Of a DNA stretch of 64,000 nucleotides, positions 42,095 to 51,601 are shown piece after piece; positions within the stretch are counted from its first letter, which is position 1, and each line of letters starts with the position of its first letter. The notes beneath the pieces are model-generated. The model was not told the origin of the DNA and made no database searches. It worked only from the letters and a program-made list of their open reading frames with translations. This DNA comes from Blastococcus sp. PRF04-17 (lineage in GTDB: Bacteria; Actinomycetota; Actinomycetes; Mycobacteriales; Geodermatophilaceae), in the NCBI RefSeq assembly GCF_023016265.1, contig NZ_CP095412.1:372001-436000 (forward strand). The letters run 5' to 3'. A program made the position numbers and the translations under genes.

Positions 42095-43254
42095 GCCGGC
42101 ACCAGCGAGCGCCAGCGCCGGACGGGCTTCTCGAGCAGCAGGTAGCAGGCGCCGGCCACCGCGGTGCCGCCCAGCCAGGTGACGATCGCGACGAACCAGA
42201 ACGGCCCGCTGAACGGGGGCCAGCCGAGCAGGTGGTAGAGCCCGACCAGCACCGGCATGTGGAAGAGGAACAAGCCGTACGAGAGCTCGGCCAGCACGCG
42301 AGCCGGCCGTCCGCCGAGCACGGAGCCGACCGCGCCCAGGGGGCGACGACCCAGGACCAGCGGGGCGACCAGGAGCACGCCGACCGCCAGGTACAGCATG
42401 CTCTTGGCGACGGCCTGCGCCGGGGTCGGGTCCTCGAGCCCGAGCGGCCCGGCCACGGGGCTGCACGCCAGCCAGAACGCCGCGGCGGCCAGCGCCCAGC
42501 AGGTCCAGAAGCTCGACGCGACGTCGCGGGCCACCCGGGCGGTCGTCCGGTCCGGGTCGCCCAGGCTCAGCACCGCCAGCGCCATGCCGCCGGCGAACCA
42601 GGCGAGGTGGGTGGGCAGCCAGAGGTGCGGGGTGACCCCGTCGAGGTCGAGCAACCAGATGCCGGCCACCCAGACCCAGCCGGCGAGGGCGAGCACGACG
42701 AGCGCGGCGAGCAGGCGGTCCGGCCGCCACGTCCGGCCGGCGAGGCGGAGGAGGCCGGCCGCCAGCCAGGGGAGCAGCAGGTAGAAGGACACCTCGGTGC
42801 ACATGCTCCACAGGTGGGTCAGTCCCACGGCGTCCGGACGGCCGTCGTAGATCTGCACGAGCAGCAGGTGGCGGACCCAGTCCCCGACCGTGGCCTCCTC
42901 GTTGCCGGGCAGGAGAAGCAGGGCGGCGACGACGGCCACCCAGTACGCGGGCAGGATCCGCAGGCCCCGGCGCCACAGGTATCCGGCGGCGCGAGGCCGC
43001 GGCCGGCCGGAGGCGGCGGCACGGACGAACGGCCGGCCCAGGAGGAAGCCCGAGAGCACGAAGAACACGGCGACGCCGACGTCGAGCCGGGCGAGGGCAC
43101 GGTCGGCCACGGTGCTTCCTCCGGCCGTCGTCCAGAACGCGGCATGGGTGAGCACGACGGCGGTGGCGGCGAGTACCCGTACGCCGTCCAGGCCGGGGAA
43201 TTCGTGTTCCGTGCGCCCGACGGCACCGCCGTCCGGCGCGACCGATGCGGTCAC
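41995..43254 (-). CDS. Acyltransferase 3 family membrane protein
   Basis: 419-aa integral membrane O-acyltransferase (OafA/NodX-like), with about 10 helices, that probably transfers acetyl or succinyl groups to envelope glycans. LDGVRVLAATAVVLTHAAFW carries the usual catalytic His at the end of helix 1 and its Arg partner; FFVLSGFLLGRPFVRA is the next family motif, and ELSYGLFLFHMPVLV the late one. GTG start at 43254. Its 3' end overlaps the convergent aftD gene by 100 bp, with the last 33 codons lying antisense to aftD. Arabinan or related glycan is a candidate substrate by location only. Confidence 0.88.
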   Translation of the reverse strand: MTASVAPDGGAVGRTEHEFPGLDGVRVLAATAVVLTHAAFWTTAGGSTVADRALARLDVGVAVFFVLSGFLLGRPFVRAAASGRPRPRAAGYLWRRGLRILPAYWVAVVAALLLLPGNEEATVGDWVRHLLLVQIYDGRPDAVGLTHLWSMCTEVSFYLLLPWLAAGLLRLAGRTWRPDRLLAALVVLALAGWVWVAGIWLLDLDGVTPHLWLPTHLAWFAGGMALAVLSLGDPDRTTARVARDVASSFWTCWALAAAAFWLACSPVAGPLGLEDPTPAQAVAKSMLYLAVGVLLVAPLVLGRRPLGAVGSVLGGRPARVLAELSYGLFLFHMPVLVGLYHLLGWPPFSGPFWFVAIVTWLGGTAVAGACYLLLEKPVRRWRSLVPAQAPEPARRAGPADDAGAQTESTTPANAVSTSS

Positions 43255-43432
43255 TGGGCTTCCGTCCTGCGCGTCGGCACCGCACGAGCCTAGAGAGAGC
43301 AGCGCTCGGGACGGCAGCCGACCGACCCGTGCGGATGACGTGCGCTCACCCGCACGGGTCGGGTCGGCGGTCGTCGACCGCTCCGGAGCCCTGACCTGCC
43401 TACACTCCCCGGGGCGGTCCGAGGGGAGAAGA

Positions 43433-45313
43433 GTGGCGCACGCAGTCGATACGCGGGATGTCGCGCGCCCCGCACCGCCCGGTCCGGACTCTCCCCGCGG
43501 CGTCCCCGGGCTCTCGTGGCGGTGGACCGGCAGTCGCCGGCTGCTCGTCGCCCTCGTGCTGCTCCTCGTCCTGCACGTGGCCGTGCGGGTCTGGTTCGTC
43601 AGCCAGCGAGGCCTCTACGGGGACGACCTGCACTACGGCACCCGTGCCCTGCAGTTCCCGTTGTTCTCCGCCGACCTGCTGCTGGCCCAGCACGGCGGCC
43701 ACTTCATGCCGGGAGCGCTGGTGCTCGACGGCGCGCTGACCCGTGTGGCGCCGCTCGAGTGGTGGCCCCGAGCCGTCGCGTTGGTCGCCCTCCAGGTGCT
43801 CGGCGCCTTCGCCGTCCTCCGGCTGCTGCGGCTGCTGGTCGGCGATCGGCCCGCGATGGTCGCCGCCCTCGCGGTGTACCTGTTCTCGCCGCTCAACCTG
43901 GGGTTCTTCGCCTGGTGGTCGGCCGCGATGAACTCGCTTCCGCTGCAGATCGGGCTGGCCTGGGTGGTCGCCGACGCCGTCCTGCTCGTGCGGTCCGGCC
44001 GGATGCGCTACGCCCTCACCGGTGCGGTGGCGCTCGCGGTGACGCTCTCGTTCTACGAGCGGGCGGTGCTGCTGCCCTTCGTGGCCTTCGCCCTGGTGGC
44101 GGTGCTGCTCTTCGCCGAGGGACATGCGCGTCCGGTCCTGGAGACGTGGCGTCGTGGCCGGTACCTGTGGTCGGGGTCGGCAGGGGTCCTGGCGGTCTGG
44201 TTCTGGGCGTTCACCAACAGCGTCCCGCCCGAGGCGGTCGGGTCGGCGACCGTCTCCCAGGTCGCCGCGACCACCCGGGCCGCCCTGGTGGCGCCGGTGG
44301 CCGCGCTCCTGGGCGGCCCGTGGTCGTGGACGAGCGGACCACCGGACACCCCGCACATCGCGCCTCCCGGCCCACTCGTCGCGGGAAGCGGGCTCGTGCT
44401 GCTCCTGCTCGTGGTCTGGACGTGCTGGCGGCTCCGTGGGGCAGCAGCGCTCTGGCTGCTGCTCGGCGGCTACTCGCTGTCCGGTGCGCTCCTCGTCGGC
44501 CTCGGTCGCGGGATGTTCGGCACCGGTGAGCTGCTTCCTCTCACCTACCGGTACTACGCCGGGGACGTCGTGGTCCTCGCCGTGGTCCTCGGGCTGCTGG
44601 CGGTCCTGCCGAGCCGCTCTCCCGCAGGACCGTCCCGCGTGCGCCGCATGCTCGATCGAGTTCGGTCCTCCGCGGTCGCGGGCCTCGCCCTGTTCCTGAC
44701 CGTCTCGGCGTTCGTCGCCAGCTCCCTGGTGAGCACCGTCCACTACGTGGAGGTGTGGTCGCAGCACAGGACGATGGCCTATCTCGCCACCGTCGAGGCG
44801 GAACTGGCCGCCGCCGCCGACGAGGAGCCGCTCCTCGACCAGCCCGTGCCGGACGACATCCTGAACGGGCTCTTCTACCCCAGCAACCAGTTCTTCCAGC
44901 TGTTCCGACCGCTGGTGGACCGTCCCTCCTTCGCCGCGTCGACTCACGAGCTCCGCATCCTGGACGACGAGGGACGGCTGCGGCCCGCCCACGTGGTGGG
45001 CGGCTTCCGGGTCGTCGAGCCGCCGGCCGGAGAGTGCGGGTGGCCGGTGGCCGGCCGGCCGGCGGTGGTTCCGCTGGAAGGCGCCCTGTTCAACTGGGTC
45101 TGGACGGCGGAGCTCCGCTACGAGGCGAGCCGCGACGGGGTCCTGACCGTGGCGATGCCGTCGGGGGACGTCGTGGAGGCTCCGGTGCGGCGGGGTGCCC
45201 ACACCCTGTACGTCCGCCTGGTCGGGGAGGGCGACGCCCTGCAGGTGACCGCGGAGGCCGGGGTCGAGGTGTGCATCCGGTCGGGTTCGGTGGGCAACGT
45301 CGAGATGCGCTGA
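43433..45313 (+). CDS. Polytopic membrane protein, glycosyltransferase-like
   Basis: 626-aa protein with about 11 helices through residue 430 and an outer C-terminal domain (about 440-626). An early loop contains SQRGLYGDDLHYGTR; an Asp pair in the first outer loop is a common feature of GT-C glycosyltransferases. LPLTYRYYAGDVVVLAVVLGLL and FFAWWSAAMNSLPLQIGLAW are further family-like segments found in uncharacterised actinobacterial envelope proteins. GTG 43433 follows GAGGGGAG. Divergent from the acyltransferase gene with a 178-bp gap. Sugar donor and acceptor unknown. Confidence 0.7.
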   Translation: MAHAVDTRDVARPAPPGPDSPRGVPGLSWRWTGSRRLLVALVLLLVLHVAVRVWFVSQRGLYGDDLHYGTRALQFPLFSADLLLAQHGGHFMPGALVLDGALTRVAPLEWWPRAVALVALQVLGAFAVLRLLRLLVGDRPAMVAALAVYLFSPLNLGFFAWWSAAMNSLPLQIGLAWVVADAVLLVRSGRMRYALTGAVALAVTLSFYERAVLLPFVAFALVAVLLFAEGHARPVLETWRRGRYLWSGSAGVLAVWFWAFTNSVPPEAVGSATVSQVAATTRAALVAPVAALLGGPWSWTSGPPDTPHIAPPGPLVAGSGLVLLLLVVWTCWRLRGAAALWLLLGGYSLSGALLVGLGRGMFGTGELLPLTYRYYAGDVVVLAVVLGLLAVLPSRSPAGPSRVRRMLDRVRSSAVAGLALFLTVSAFVASSLVSTVHYVEVWSQHRTMAYLATVEAELAAAADEEPLLDQPVPDDILNGLFYPSNQFFQLFRPLVDRPSFAASTHELRILDDEGRLRPAHVVGGFRVVEPPAGECGWPVAGRPAVVPLEGALFNWVWTAELRYEASRDGVLTVAMPSGDVVEAPVRRGAHTLYVRLVGEGDALQVTAEAGVEVCIRSGSVGNVEMR

Positions 45314-45345
45314 GCCGTGGCCGCGCGGGCGCCGGCTCGCCTGCT

Positions 45346-45981
45346 TCAAGGGCGTCGGCGTTCGAGCAGGCCGACCAGCACCTGGGCGGCGGCATCGGTC
45401 TCCTCGGCGAGCCGGGCCGCGTCGCCTCGTTCCACGCGCAGGAGCATGAGCTCGTGGATGCCGCCGACCGCGGCCACGACCTGCTTCTCGTCGACCTCCC
45501 GCACCTCGTCCGGGAAGCGCCGGGCCAGGTCGGCGGCGGTCTCGCGGATCAGGGCCGTGTACCGGTCCAACAGGTTGCGCCGGAGCGCCCGGCCGCGCCG
45601 CCCGGCCGCCTGGACCTCGACGACGACCGCCCACGCGACCTCCGGCCCCGAGCCCAGCGCGTCGAGGAGTGTCGCGACCGCCAGGCGCAGCCGCTCCCGC
45701 CACGGGACGTCCGCCTCGACCGCCTCCTCCTGGCTGCGACGGATGGTCTCGAGGACCTTGTCGGTCGCCCGCGAGACGAGCTCGAGGAGGCACTCCTCCT
45801 TGTCGTGGAAGTGTGCGTAGAGCGCACTCTTGGAGACCTGTGCGACCCGGGCGATGTCGGCGCTCGTCGTGGCGGCGTACCCCTTCTCCTCCAGGCAGGT
45901 CGCCAGCGCCCGGAGGATGCGCCCGCGGCGGTAGCCGTCGTCGACCGCGGGGTCTTCCAGCGGGAGCGGTGGGCCGTGCAT
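45346..45981 (-). CDS. TetR-family regulator
   Basis: 211-aa TetR regulator. The helix-turn-helix is TTSADIARVAQVSKSALYAHFHDKEECLLE split as residues about 35-65; the ligand domain (about 75-205) ends in IHELMLLRVERGDAARLAEETDAAAQVLVG. ATG 45981 is chosen over in-frame ATGs at 46056 and 46068 because the latter leave only 3 bases to the divergent MFS gene; a TAGCGATACAGT stretch just upstream could be a -10 for a leaderless message. It most likely controls the adjacent transporter. Confidence 0.85.
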   Translation of the reverse strand: MHGPPLPLEDPAVDDGYRRGRILRALATCLEEKGYAATTSADIARVAQVSKSALYAHFHDKEECLLELVSRATDKVLETIRRSQEEAVEADVPWRERLRLAVATLLDALGSGPEVAWAVVVEVQAAGRRGRALRRNLLDRYTALIRETAADLARRFPDEVREVDEKQVVAAVGGIHELMLLRVERGDAARLAEETDAAAQVLVGLLERRRP

Positions 45982-46071
45982 CAGACGGGACTGTATCGCT
46001 ACCGATGCCCGGGTGAGGCGATTCACGGCGCGGACGGGAAGGCCCGGCGTCCTCATGGCGTCTGTCATCAG

Positions 46072-47406
46072 GTGACGACGTCCGGTACGGCCGCCCGAGC
46101 GGCGCGCGGCGCCTACCTCGTTTGGGGCATCGCGCTGTTCGCATACGCGATCGCCGTCTTCCACCGGTCCTCCCTCGGAGTCGCCGCCGTCGACGCCCAG
46201 GAGCGCTTCTCGGCCGGCGCGTCCGTCGTCTCGCTGTTCCTCGTCCTGCAGCTGGCCGTCTACGCCGCGCTCCAGATCCCCGTGGGCGTCGCGCTCGACC
46301 GGTTCGGCTCCCGGCGGATGATCCTCGCGGGCGCGCTCACCATGGCCGGTGGCCAGCTGGTGCTGGCGCTGGCCTCCGACGTGCCCACGGCGATCGCGGC
46401 GCGGGTGCTCGTCGGCGCGGGCGACGCCATGACCTTCATCAGCGTGCTGCGGGTGGTCTCCCTGTGGTTCCCCGGCGGCACCGTTCCGCTGATCACCCAG
46501 CTCACCGGCATCCTCGGGCAGGCCGGTTCCATCGCCGCGGCCTATCCGCTCGTCGCGCTGCTCCACGTCACGTCGTGGCGGACGACGTTCCTCGGCGCGG
46601 CGGCGACCGGCGCGCTGGTGGCGGTGCTCGTCCTCGTGGCCCTCCGGGATGCGCCGCGAGGCACGACGGCCCCACCCCCGGTGGACGCCGCCGAGCTCCG
46701 CCGCCGCCTCGCCGACACGTGGCGGGAGTCGGGCACCCGCATCGGGCTGTACACGCACCTGGTCACCCAGTTCTCGGGCACCGTGTTCGCCCTGCTGTGG
46801 GGCTATCCGTTCCTCGTCGTGGGCCAGGGGCGATCGCCGGCGACCGCGGCGGGTCTGCTCACCCTGCTGGTGCTCGTCGGCATGGGTGTCGGCCCCGTGC
46901 TCGGCCGGCTCTGCGGTCGGTGGCCGCTGCGCCGGTCGGTCCTGGTCTTCGCCATCCTCGCGATGACGGTGACGGTCTGGACCGTCGTCCTGCTGTGGCC
47001 CGGACGCGCGCCCCTTCCGCTGCTGGTCGTGCTGGTCGTCGTCCTCGGGACGAACGGGCCCGGTTCGATGATCGGCTTCGACTACGCCCGGACCTGGAAC
47101 CCGGTCGAGCGCATGGGCAGCGCCAGCGGCGTGGTGAACGTCGGCGGCTTCGTCGCGTCGCTGCTCACGGTCCTCGCCGTGGGGGCCGTGCTCGATCTGC
47201 TGACCCCGGGAGCGTCGACCGCCTACTCGCTCGACGCGTTCCGCGCGGCCTTCTCCGTGCAGTACCTGTTCTGGGCCGTCGGCCTGGTCGGCGTCGTACG
47301 GCATCGCCGTCTGCTGCGCCAGCGGCTGGCCCGCGACGGGGTGGTCCTCGTGCCGCTGCACCTCGCGGTGGCCGCCCGTCTGCGCGGGGGTTCGGCCTAC
47401 CGCTGA
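46072..47406 (+). CDS. MFS transporter divergent from TetR
   Basis: 444-aa major facilitator with 12 helices. LVWGIALFAYAIAVFHRSSLGVAA opens helix 1, and LDRFGSRRMILAGALTMAGGQL is the conserved loop 2-3 motif. The FHRSSLG element and the MIGFDYARTWNPVERMGSASGVVNVGGF segment in the second half resemble the sugar-phosphate/nitrate-type group often annotated simply as MFS. GTG 46072. A TetR regulator reads away with a 90-bp gap, a typical drug- or metabolite-efflux arrangement. Substrate unknown. Confidence 0.82.
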   Translation: MTTSGTAARAARGAYLVWGIALFAYAIAVFHRSSLGVAAVDAQERFSAGASVVSLFLVLQLAVYAALQIPVGVALDRFGSRRMILAGALTMAGGQLVLALASDVPTAIAARVLVGAGDAMTFISVLRVVSLWFPGGTVPLITQLTGILGQAGSIAAAYPLVALLHVTSWRTTFLGAAATGALVAVLVLVALRDAPRGTTAPPPVDAAELRRRLADTWRESGTRIGLYTHLVTQFSGTVFALLWGYPFLVVGQGRSPATAAGLLTLLVLVGMGVGPVLGRLCGRWPLRRSVLVFAILAMTVTVWTVVLLWPGRAPLPLLVVLVVVLGTNGPGSMIGFDYARTWNPVERMGSASGVVNVGGFVASLLTVLAVGAVLDLLTPGASTAYSLDAFRAAFSVQYLFWAVGLVGVVRHRRLLRQRLARDGVVLVPLHLAVAARLRGGSAYR

Positions 47407-47473
47407 CCGGTGACGATCCTCCCGCCGGACGGGTTCGACTTGACGCCGGGGCGCCGTCGTGGAGGGTGTGGCC

Positions 47474-49047
47474 ATGAGCCTCGCCTCGAGGGCGGCCGCC
47501 GCGGGCCTCAGCGCGCTGGCCGCGGTCGCCGCCCGTGACCTGCTGCAACGCGAGCACACGCTGCTGCGCAACTTCCCCGTGCTGGGCCACGCCCGGTACC
47601 TGCTCGAGGCGATCGGGCCCGAGCTCCGCCAGTACCTCGTCGCGGGCAACAACGAGGAGCGGCCCTTCACCCGCGACCAGCGGCGATGGGTCTACGCCTC
47701 GGCGAAGAAGGACAACAACTACTTCGGCTTCGGCACGGACAACGATCTCGAGTACACGGCCGGTTACCCGGTCATCAACCACCGGACGTTCGGCCGCGCG
47801 GTCCCGCCGACCCACGTCGAGGTCGGCCAGGACGTCGCCGTGCCCGCGGCCAAGGTCGTCGGCGCGGCCCGCGGGCGGGCCCGGGCGTTCCGTCCGGCGT
47901 CGGTGGTCAACGTGTCGGCGATGAGCTACGGCTCGCTGTCCGGCGCGGCCGTCGAGGCGCTCAACCGGGGCTCCGCGCTGGCCGGCTGCCTGCACAACAC
48001 GGGCGAGGGGGGCATCTCCAAGCACCACCGCCACGGCGGGGAGCTGATCTACCAGATCGGGACGGCGTACTTCGGCTGCCGCGACGAGCACGGGCGGTTC
48101 GACCTGCAGCGGCTCAAGGACCTCGTGGCCGGTGCGCCGGTGCGGGCGTTGGAGATCAAGCTCAGCCAGGGCGCCAGCCGGGGCTGGGCGGGGTGCTGCC
48201 GGCGGCCAAGGTCTCCGCCGAGATCGCCGAGGCGCGCGGCGTGCCCGAGGGGGTCGACTGCGTCAGTCCTTCGCGGCACGCAGAGTTCTCCGACACCGAC
48301 AGCCTGCTGGACTGGGTGGAGCTGCTGGCGGCCGAGACCGGCCTGCCGGTGGGCATCAAGTCCGCCGTCGGCGACATGGCCTTCTGGCACGAGCTCGCCG
48401 ACCTCATGACGACCACCGACCGCGGTGTCGACTTCGTGACGATCGACGGCGGTGAGGGCGGTACGGGCGCCGCGCCGCTGATCTTCACCGACTCGGTGTC
48501 CCTGCCCTTCCAGCTCGGCTTCGCGCGCGTCTACTCCGTCTTCGCCGGCGCCGGGCTGCACGAGCAGGTCGCCTTCGTCGGCGCCGGCAAGCTCGGGCTG
48601 CCGGACAACGCGGTCGTCGCCTTCGCGCTGGGCTGCGACATGGTCAACGTCGCGCGCGAGGCGATGCTGGCGATCGGCTGCATCCAGGCGCAGAAGTGCC
48701 ACACCGACACCTGCCCGACGGGAGTCGCCACCCAGAACAAGTGGCTCGCCCACGGCCTGGACCCCACCCTCAAGTCGGTCCGCCTGGCCAACTACGTGTC
48801 GACGCTGCGCCGCGACCTGCTCAAGGTGGCGGAGGCCTGCGGCGTGGAGCACCCCGGCCTGATCGACACCGGATCGGTCGAGGTCCTGACCGGTCGGACG
48901 GCGTCGACCCCGCTGCGGGACGTCTACGGGTACGCCGAGGACTGGGGACTCCCGTCGGCCGCCGACCGCGCGGAGATCGTGCGGCTGATGACCGAGCACG
49001 CGCCGCAGGGCGGCACCGCGCCACCGTCGCCCACCGCCGTCGGCTGA
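47474..49047 (+). CDS. FMN-binding glutamate synthase-like protein (frameshifted)
   Basis: About 524-aa protein resembling the central FMN barrel of glutamate synthase large subunit (GltB), as a stand-alone family. N-terminal helix, then FGTDNDLEYTAGYPVINH, VVNVSAMSYGSLSG, LHNTGEGGISKHH, EIKLSQGAS, then after the frame break GVLPAAKVSAEIAEARGVP, VDFVTIDGGEGGTGAAPLIF and a Cys-rich QKCHTDTCPTGVATQN Fe-S-like motif. The break is near 48180: one more C gives GASPGLGGVLPAA. ATG 47474. Such proteins lack the amidotransferase domain and their reaction is not established. Confidence 0.85.
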
Positions 49048-49198
49048 CCGAGGCCGCGCAACGCACAGCTACGTGATCGGCGCGTGACGCATCGCCGCGC
49101 CGGTGCGTGAGCGTTCCGCGGCGTCTGGTGGCTCCGGGCGCGACGGCGAACCCTCTGACAGGCGGGACCGGCCACGCGCGCCGGCGAAGGGGGACACC

Positions 49199-50116
49199 GT
49201 GATCGGACACGCGGTCGCACGACGCACGCCCCGGCGGGTCTGCCTGGTGGTGGGCGGGGTGGCGCTGTTGCTCCTCACCGGCTGCGGCGACGTGGCGACG
49301 CCCACCGACACCGACGCCGCCGGGGACAGCTCCAGCGTCGACCCCGACGGGAACGGCGGCGGTGGGGGCTCGGGCGGCGGAGGCGGCTCCGGGGGCGGGG
49401 GCGGCGGCTCCGGGGGCGGGGGCGGCGGCTCCGGGGGCGGGGGCGGCGGCTCCGGCGGTGGCGGCGAGGAGGAGTACGACTGGAGCCTCCCGGCCAGCGA
49501 CAACTCCGTGGGCACCACCGGCGAGATCGGCGGCTACGACGCCCTGCTGCGCTGCGACGGCGCCGAGGCGTTCGTCGACGCGAACTGGCGCGGGTTCGAG
49601 AGCCCGCGCAACGTGCTCGTCTACCTGGCCGGCGCCCGCGCGTGCCAGGGCGACGTCCAGGGCGCCCGCTCCTGGTACGACCTCATGGCCGGCAAGTACG
49701 GCACCGGCGGCATGGGCAACTGGCCCAACGTCTGCTCGGTCCACCGGTCGGTGTCGAGCGTGGTCCACCAGGAACCCCGGGAGTCCTTCGGCTGCCCCGA
49801 GGGGGAGGCCCCGCCGTGGGTGGAGACGTTCGACGAGACCACCGGCGAGTTCCACAAGGACGATCCCCGCACCGACGAGGACGAGTCCGTCGTGTCGTCC
49901 GAGGAGAACGGCACCGAAGGCACGGGGGAGAACGGCACGGGGGAGACCGGCACGGAGGGGAACGGCACCGAGGGCGGGGAGGGGACGGACGGCACCGAGG
50001 GGAACGGCACCGAGGGGAACGGCGCCGAGGGCGAGGGCACGGAGGGCGAGGGCACGGAGGGCGAGGGCACCGAGGGCACCGGGGAGACCGACGGCGCGGA
50101 CGGGGACGCGCCCTGA
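49199..50116 (+). CDS. Lipoprotein with polyglycine linker and acidic repeat tail
   Basis: 305-aa predicted lipoprotein. The signal runs through VCLVVGGVALLLLTGC with lipobox LLTGC and C29 as the lipidated residue. A Gly/Ser linker (about 52-88, in units of four to six Gly and one Ser) separates it from a compact domain (about 90-225) with four Cys residues (LRCDGAEAF, GARACQGD, NVCSVHRS, SFGCPEGEA) spaced for disulfides. The last 65 residues repeat NGTEG/EGEGTEG. Function unknown; it would stand on the outer membrane face. GTG 49199 with GGGGGA upstream. The next gene encodes a membrane protein. Confidence 0.75.
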   Translation: MIGHAVARRTPRRVCLVVGGVALLLLTGCGDVATPTDTDAAGDSSSVDPDGNGGGGGSGGGGGSGGGGGGSGGGGGGSGGGGGGSGGGGEEEYDWSLPASDNSVGTTGEIGGYDALLRCDGAEAFVDANWRGFESPRNVLVYLAGARACQGDVQGARSWYDLMAGKYGTGGMGNWPNVCSVHRSVSSVVHQEPRESFGCPEGEAPPWVETFDETTGEFHKDDPRTDEDESVVSSEENGTEGTGENGTGETGTEGNGTEGGEGTDGTEGNGTEGNGAEGEGTEGEGTEGEGTEGTGETDGADGDAP

Positions 50117-50157
50117 CCGAGACGCAGCCCACCGACCGCAACTCGCTGCTCCGCGCC

Positions 50158-50982
50158 ATGGCGGGGGTGGTGGCCAACGCCGCCGTCCTGACCGCCCTGC
50201 TGGTGTACTTCGGCTGGGTCAGGATCTCCGAGCAGTCCCGGTGGCTCGGGGTCGACGAGAGCCTGTTCCGGGTCTCGACCCGGGAGTACCTGCTGCGCAG
50301 CGTGCGGCCGGTGCTCATCCTGCTGATCGCGGTCGGTGCCGCCGGGCTGGTCTGGGTGGCGCTGGACCACTGGCTGGCCGGGCGCATCGCCGCGCGGGGA
50401 GTCCGTGACCGGGCCGTGCGGTGGACGCTGCGTGGCCTGCTGGCGGCCGTGGTGCTGCTGCCGCTGGCCGTGTGGCTGGCCCGGCCGCTGTGGCCGGCGA
50501 CGGCGTTCGTCGCCTTTCCGCTCGCGCTGGCCGCCGCGCTGCTGCTGCTGCTCTACGTGCTCAAGGTCCGGCAGCGCACCGGTGAGGACGTGCCGCTGTC
50601 GGCGTCCCGCGACGTCGTGGTGCGGGCCAGTGCCGCGCTGCTCGCCGGCATCTGCCTGTTCTCCGCCGCGGCCAACTACGCCCAGGTCGAGGGCCGCCGG
50701 CTGGCCCTCGGCTTCCTCGACGGACTGGACCGGCAGCCGCAGGTCGTCGTCTACAGCGCCCAGCACCTGCACATCGACGCACCGGGGGCCCGGGAGGAGG
50801 AGCTGGACCCCGAGCAGAGTGCCTACCTGTACCGCTACGTCGGCCTGCGGCTGCTCGAGTACACGAACGACACGTACTTCCTGGTCTCCGACGAGTGGAC
50901 GCCGGGGTACGGCGTGGTCGTCGTCCTGCCCGACGAGGCGGTGCGGGTGGAGTTCGTCCGCGGCGCCCCGGGCGGCCCCTGA
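50158..50982 (+). CDS. Four-helix membrane protein, hypothetical
   Basis: 274-aa protein from ATG 50158; the frame opens 45 bases earlier with a CTG overlapping the previous stop, so the true N-terminus may be about 15 residues longer (TETQPTDRNSLLRA). Helices near 1-22, 55-78, 100-118 and 122-142, another near 165-180, then a soluble C-terminal domain (about 185-274) with YSAQHLHIDAPGAREEEL and YVGLRLLEYTNDTYFLVSDEW. The WLGVDESLFRVSTREYLLRSV segment is conserved in uncharacterised actinobacterial proteins, as I recall. Linked to the lipoprotein by a 41-bp gap. Confidence 0.65.
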   Translation: MAGVVANAAVLTALLVYFGWVRISEQSRWLGVDESLFRVSTREYLLRSVRPVLILLIAVGAAGLVWVALDHWLAGRIAARGVRDRAVRWTLRGLLAAVVLLPLAVWLARPLWPATAFVAFPLALAAALLLLLYVLKVRQRTGEDVPLSASRDVVVRASAALLAGICLFSAAANYAQVEGRRLALGFLDGLDRQPQVVVYSAQHLHIDAPGAREEELDPEQSAYLYRYVGLRLLEYTNDTYFLVSDEWTPGYGVVVVLPDEAVRVEFVRGAPGGP

Positions 50983-50983
50983 C

Positions 50984-51601
50984 TCACTGGCCGCGCAGCA
51001 GCTCCTCGAACGAGGTCGCCGGGTCGGCGAACGGGTCCGCCGGAGCGGCCGGCGGGCGGCCGGCCATCAGGTCGGCCAGCTCGCCGGCCGCCCGGTCGAT
51101 GCGCCCGGCGAGCGCCCGGTCCACCCCGCCACCGGCCCAGTCCTCCGACGCGGCGAACACCGCGGTCGGCAGCACCACCGCACGCAGGTAGGCGAACAGC
51201 GGCCGCAGCGCGTGCTCGAGGGCCAGCGAGTGACGCGCCGTCCCGGCGGTGGCGCCCAGGACGACCGGCTTTCCGGCGAGCGCGTCCTTGTCCAGGACGT
51301 CGAAGAACGTCTTGAACAGGCCGCTGTAGGACGCCGAGAAGATCGGTGTGACGGCGATCAGCCCGTCGGCGCCGGCCACCGTGTCGACCGCCGCCTGCAA
51401 CGACCTGTTGGGGAAGCCGGTCAGCAGGTTGTCGGCCAGGTTGCGGGCGTGCTCCCGCAGCTCGACCACCTCGACGGTGGCGGTGATGCCACGCTCGCGG
51501 AGCGCCTCGACGGCGGCCGCGGTCAGCCGGTCGGCGAGCAGCCGGGTGGACGACGGATCGGACAGCCCGGCGCTCACCACGGCGAGTGTGCGGGTGGTCA
51601 T
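50984..51601 (-). CDS. NADPH-dependent FMN reductase (CE1759-type)
   Basis: 205-aa flavodoxin-fold reductase. VVSAGLSDPSSTRLLADRL is the phosphate-binding loop, LIAVTPIFSASYSGLFKTFFD the second FMN-binding segment with PIFSASYSG, and KPVVLGATAGTARHSLALEHAL the third. It supplies reduced FMN to the LLM monooxygenase encoded just upstream; the ATG (51601) overlaps that gene's stop as ATGA, so the two are translationally coupled. These form a two-component flavin monooxygenase system. The + strand membrane-protein gene ends 1 base away. Confidence 0.9.
   Translation of the reverse strand: MTTRTLAVVSAGLSDPSSTRLLADRLTAAAVEALRERGITATVEVVELREHARNLADNLLTGFPNRSLQAAVDTVAGADGLIAVTPIFSASYSGLFKTFFDVLDKDALAGKPVVLGATAGTARHSLALEHALRPLFAYLRAVVLPTAVFAASEDWAGGGVDRALAGRIDRAAGELADLMAGRPPAAPADPFADPATSFEELLRGQ

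Noticed and set aside
46056-46068. Upstream ATG starts for the TetR gene
   Set aside because: They would leave 3-15 bp to the divergent MFS start, with no room for either promoter.
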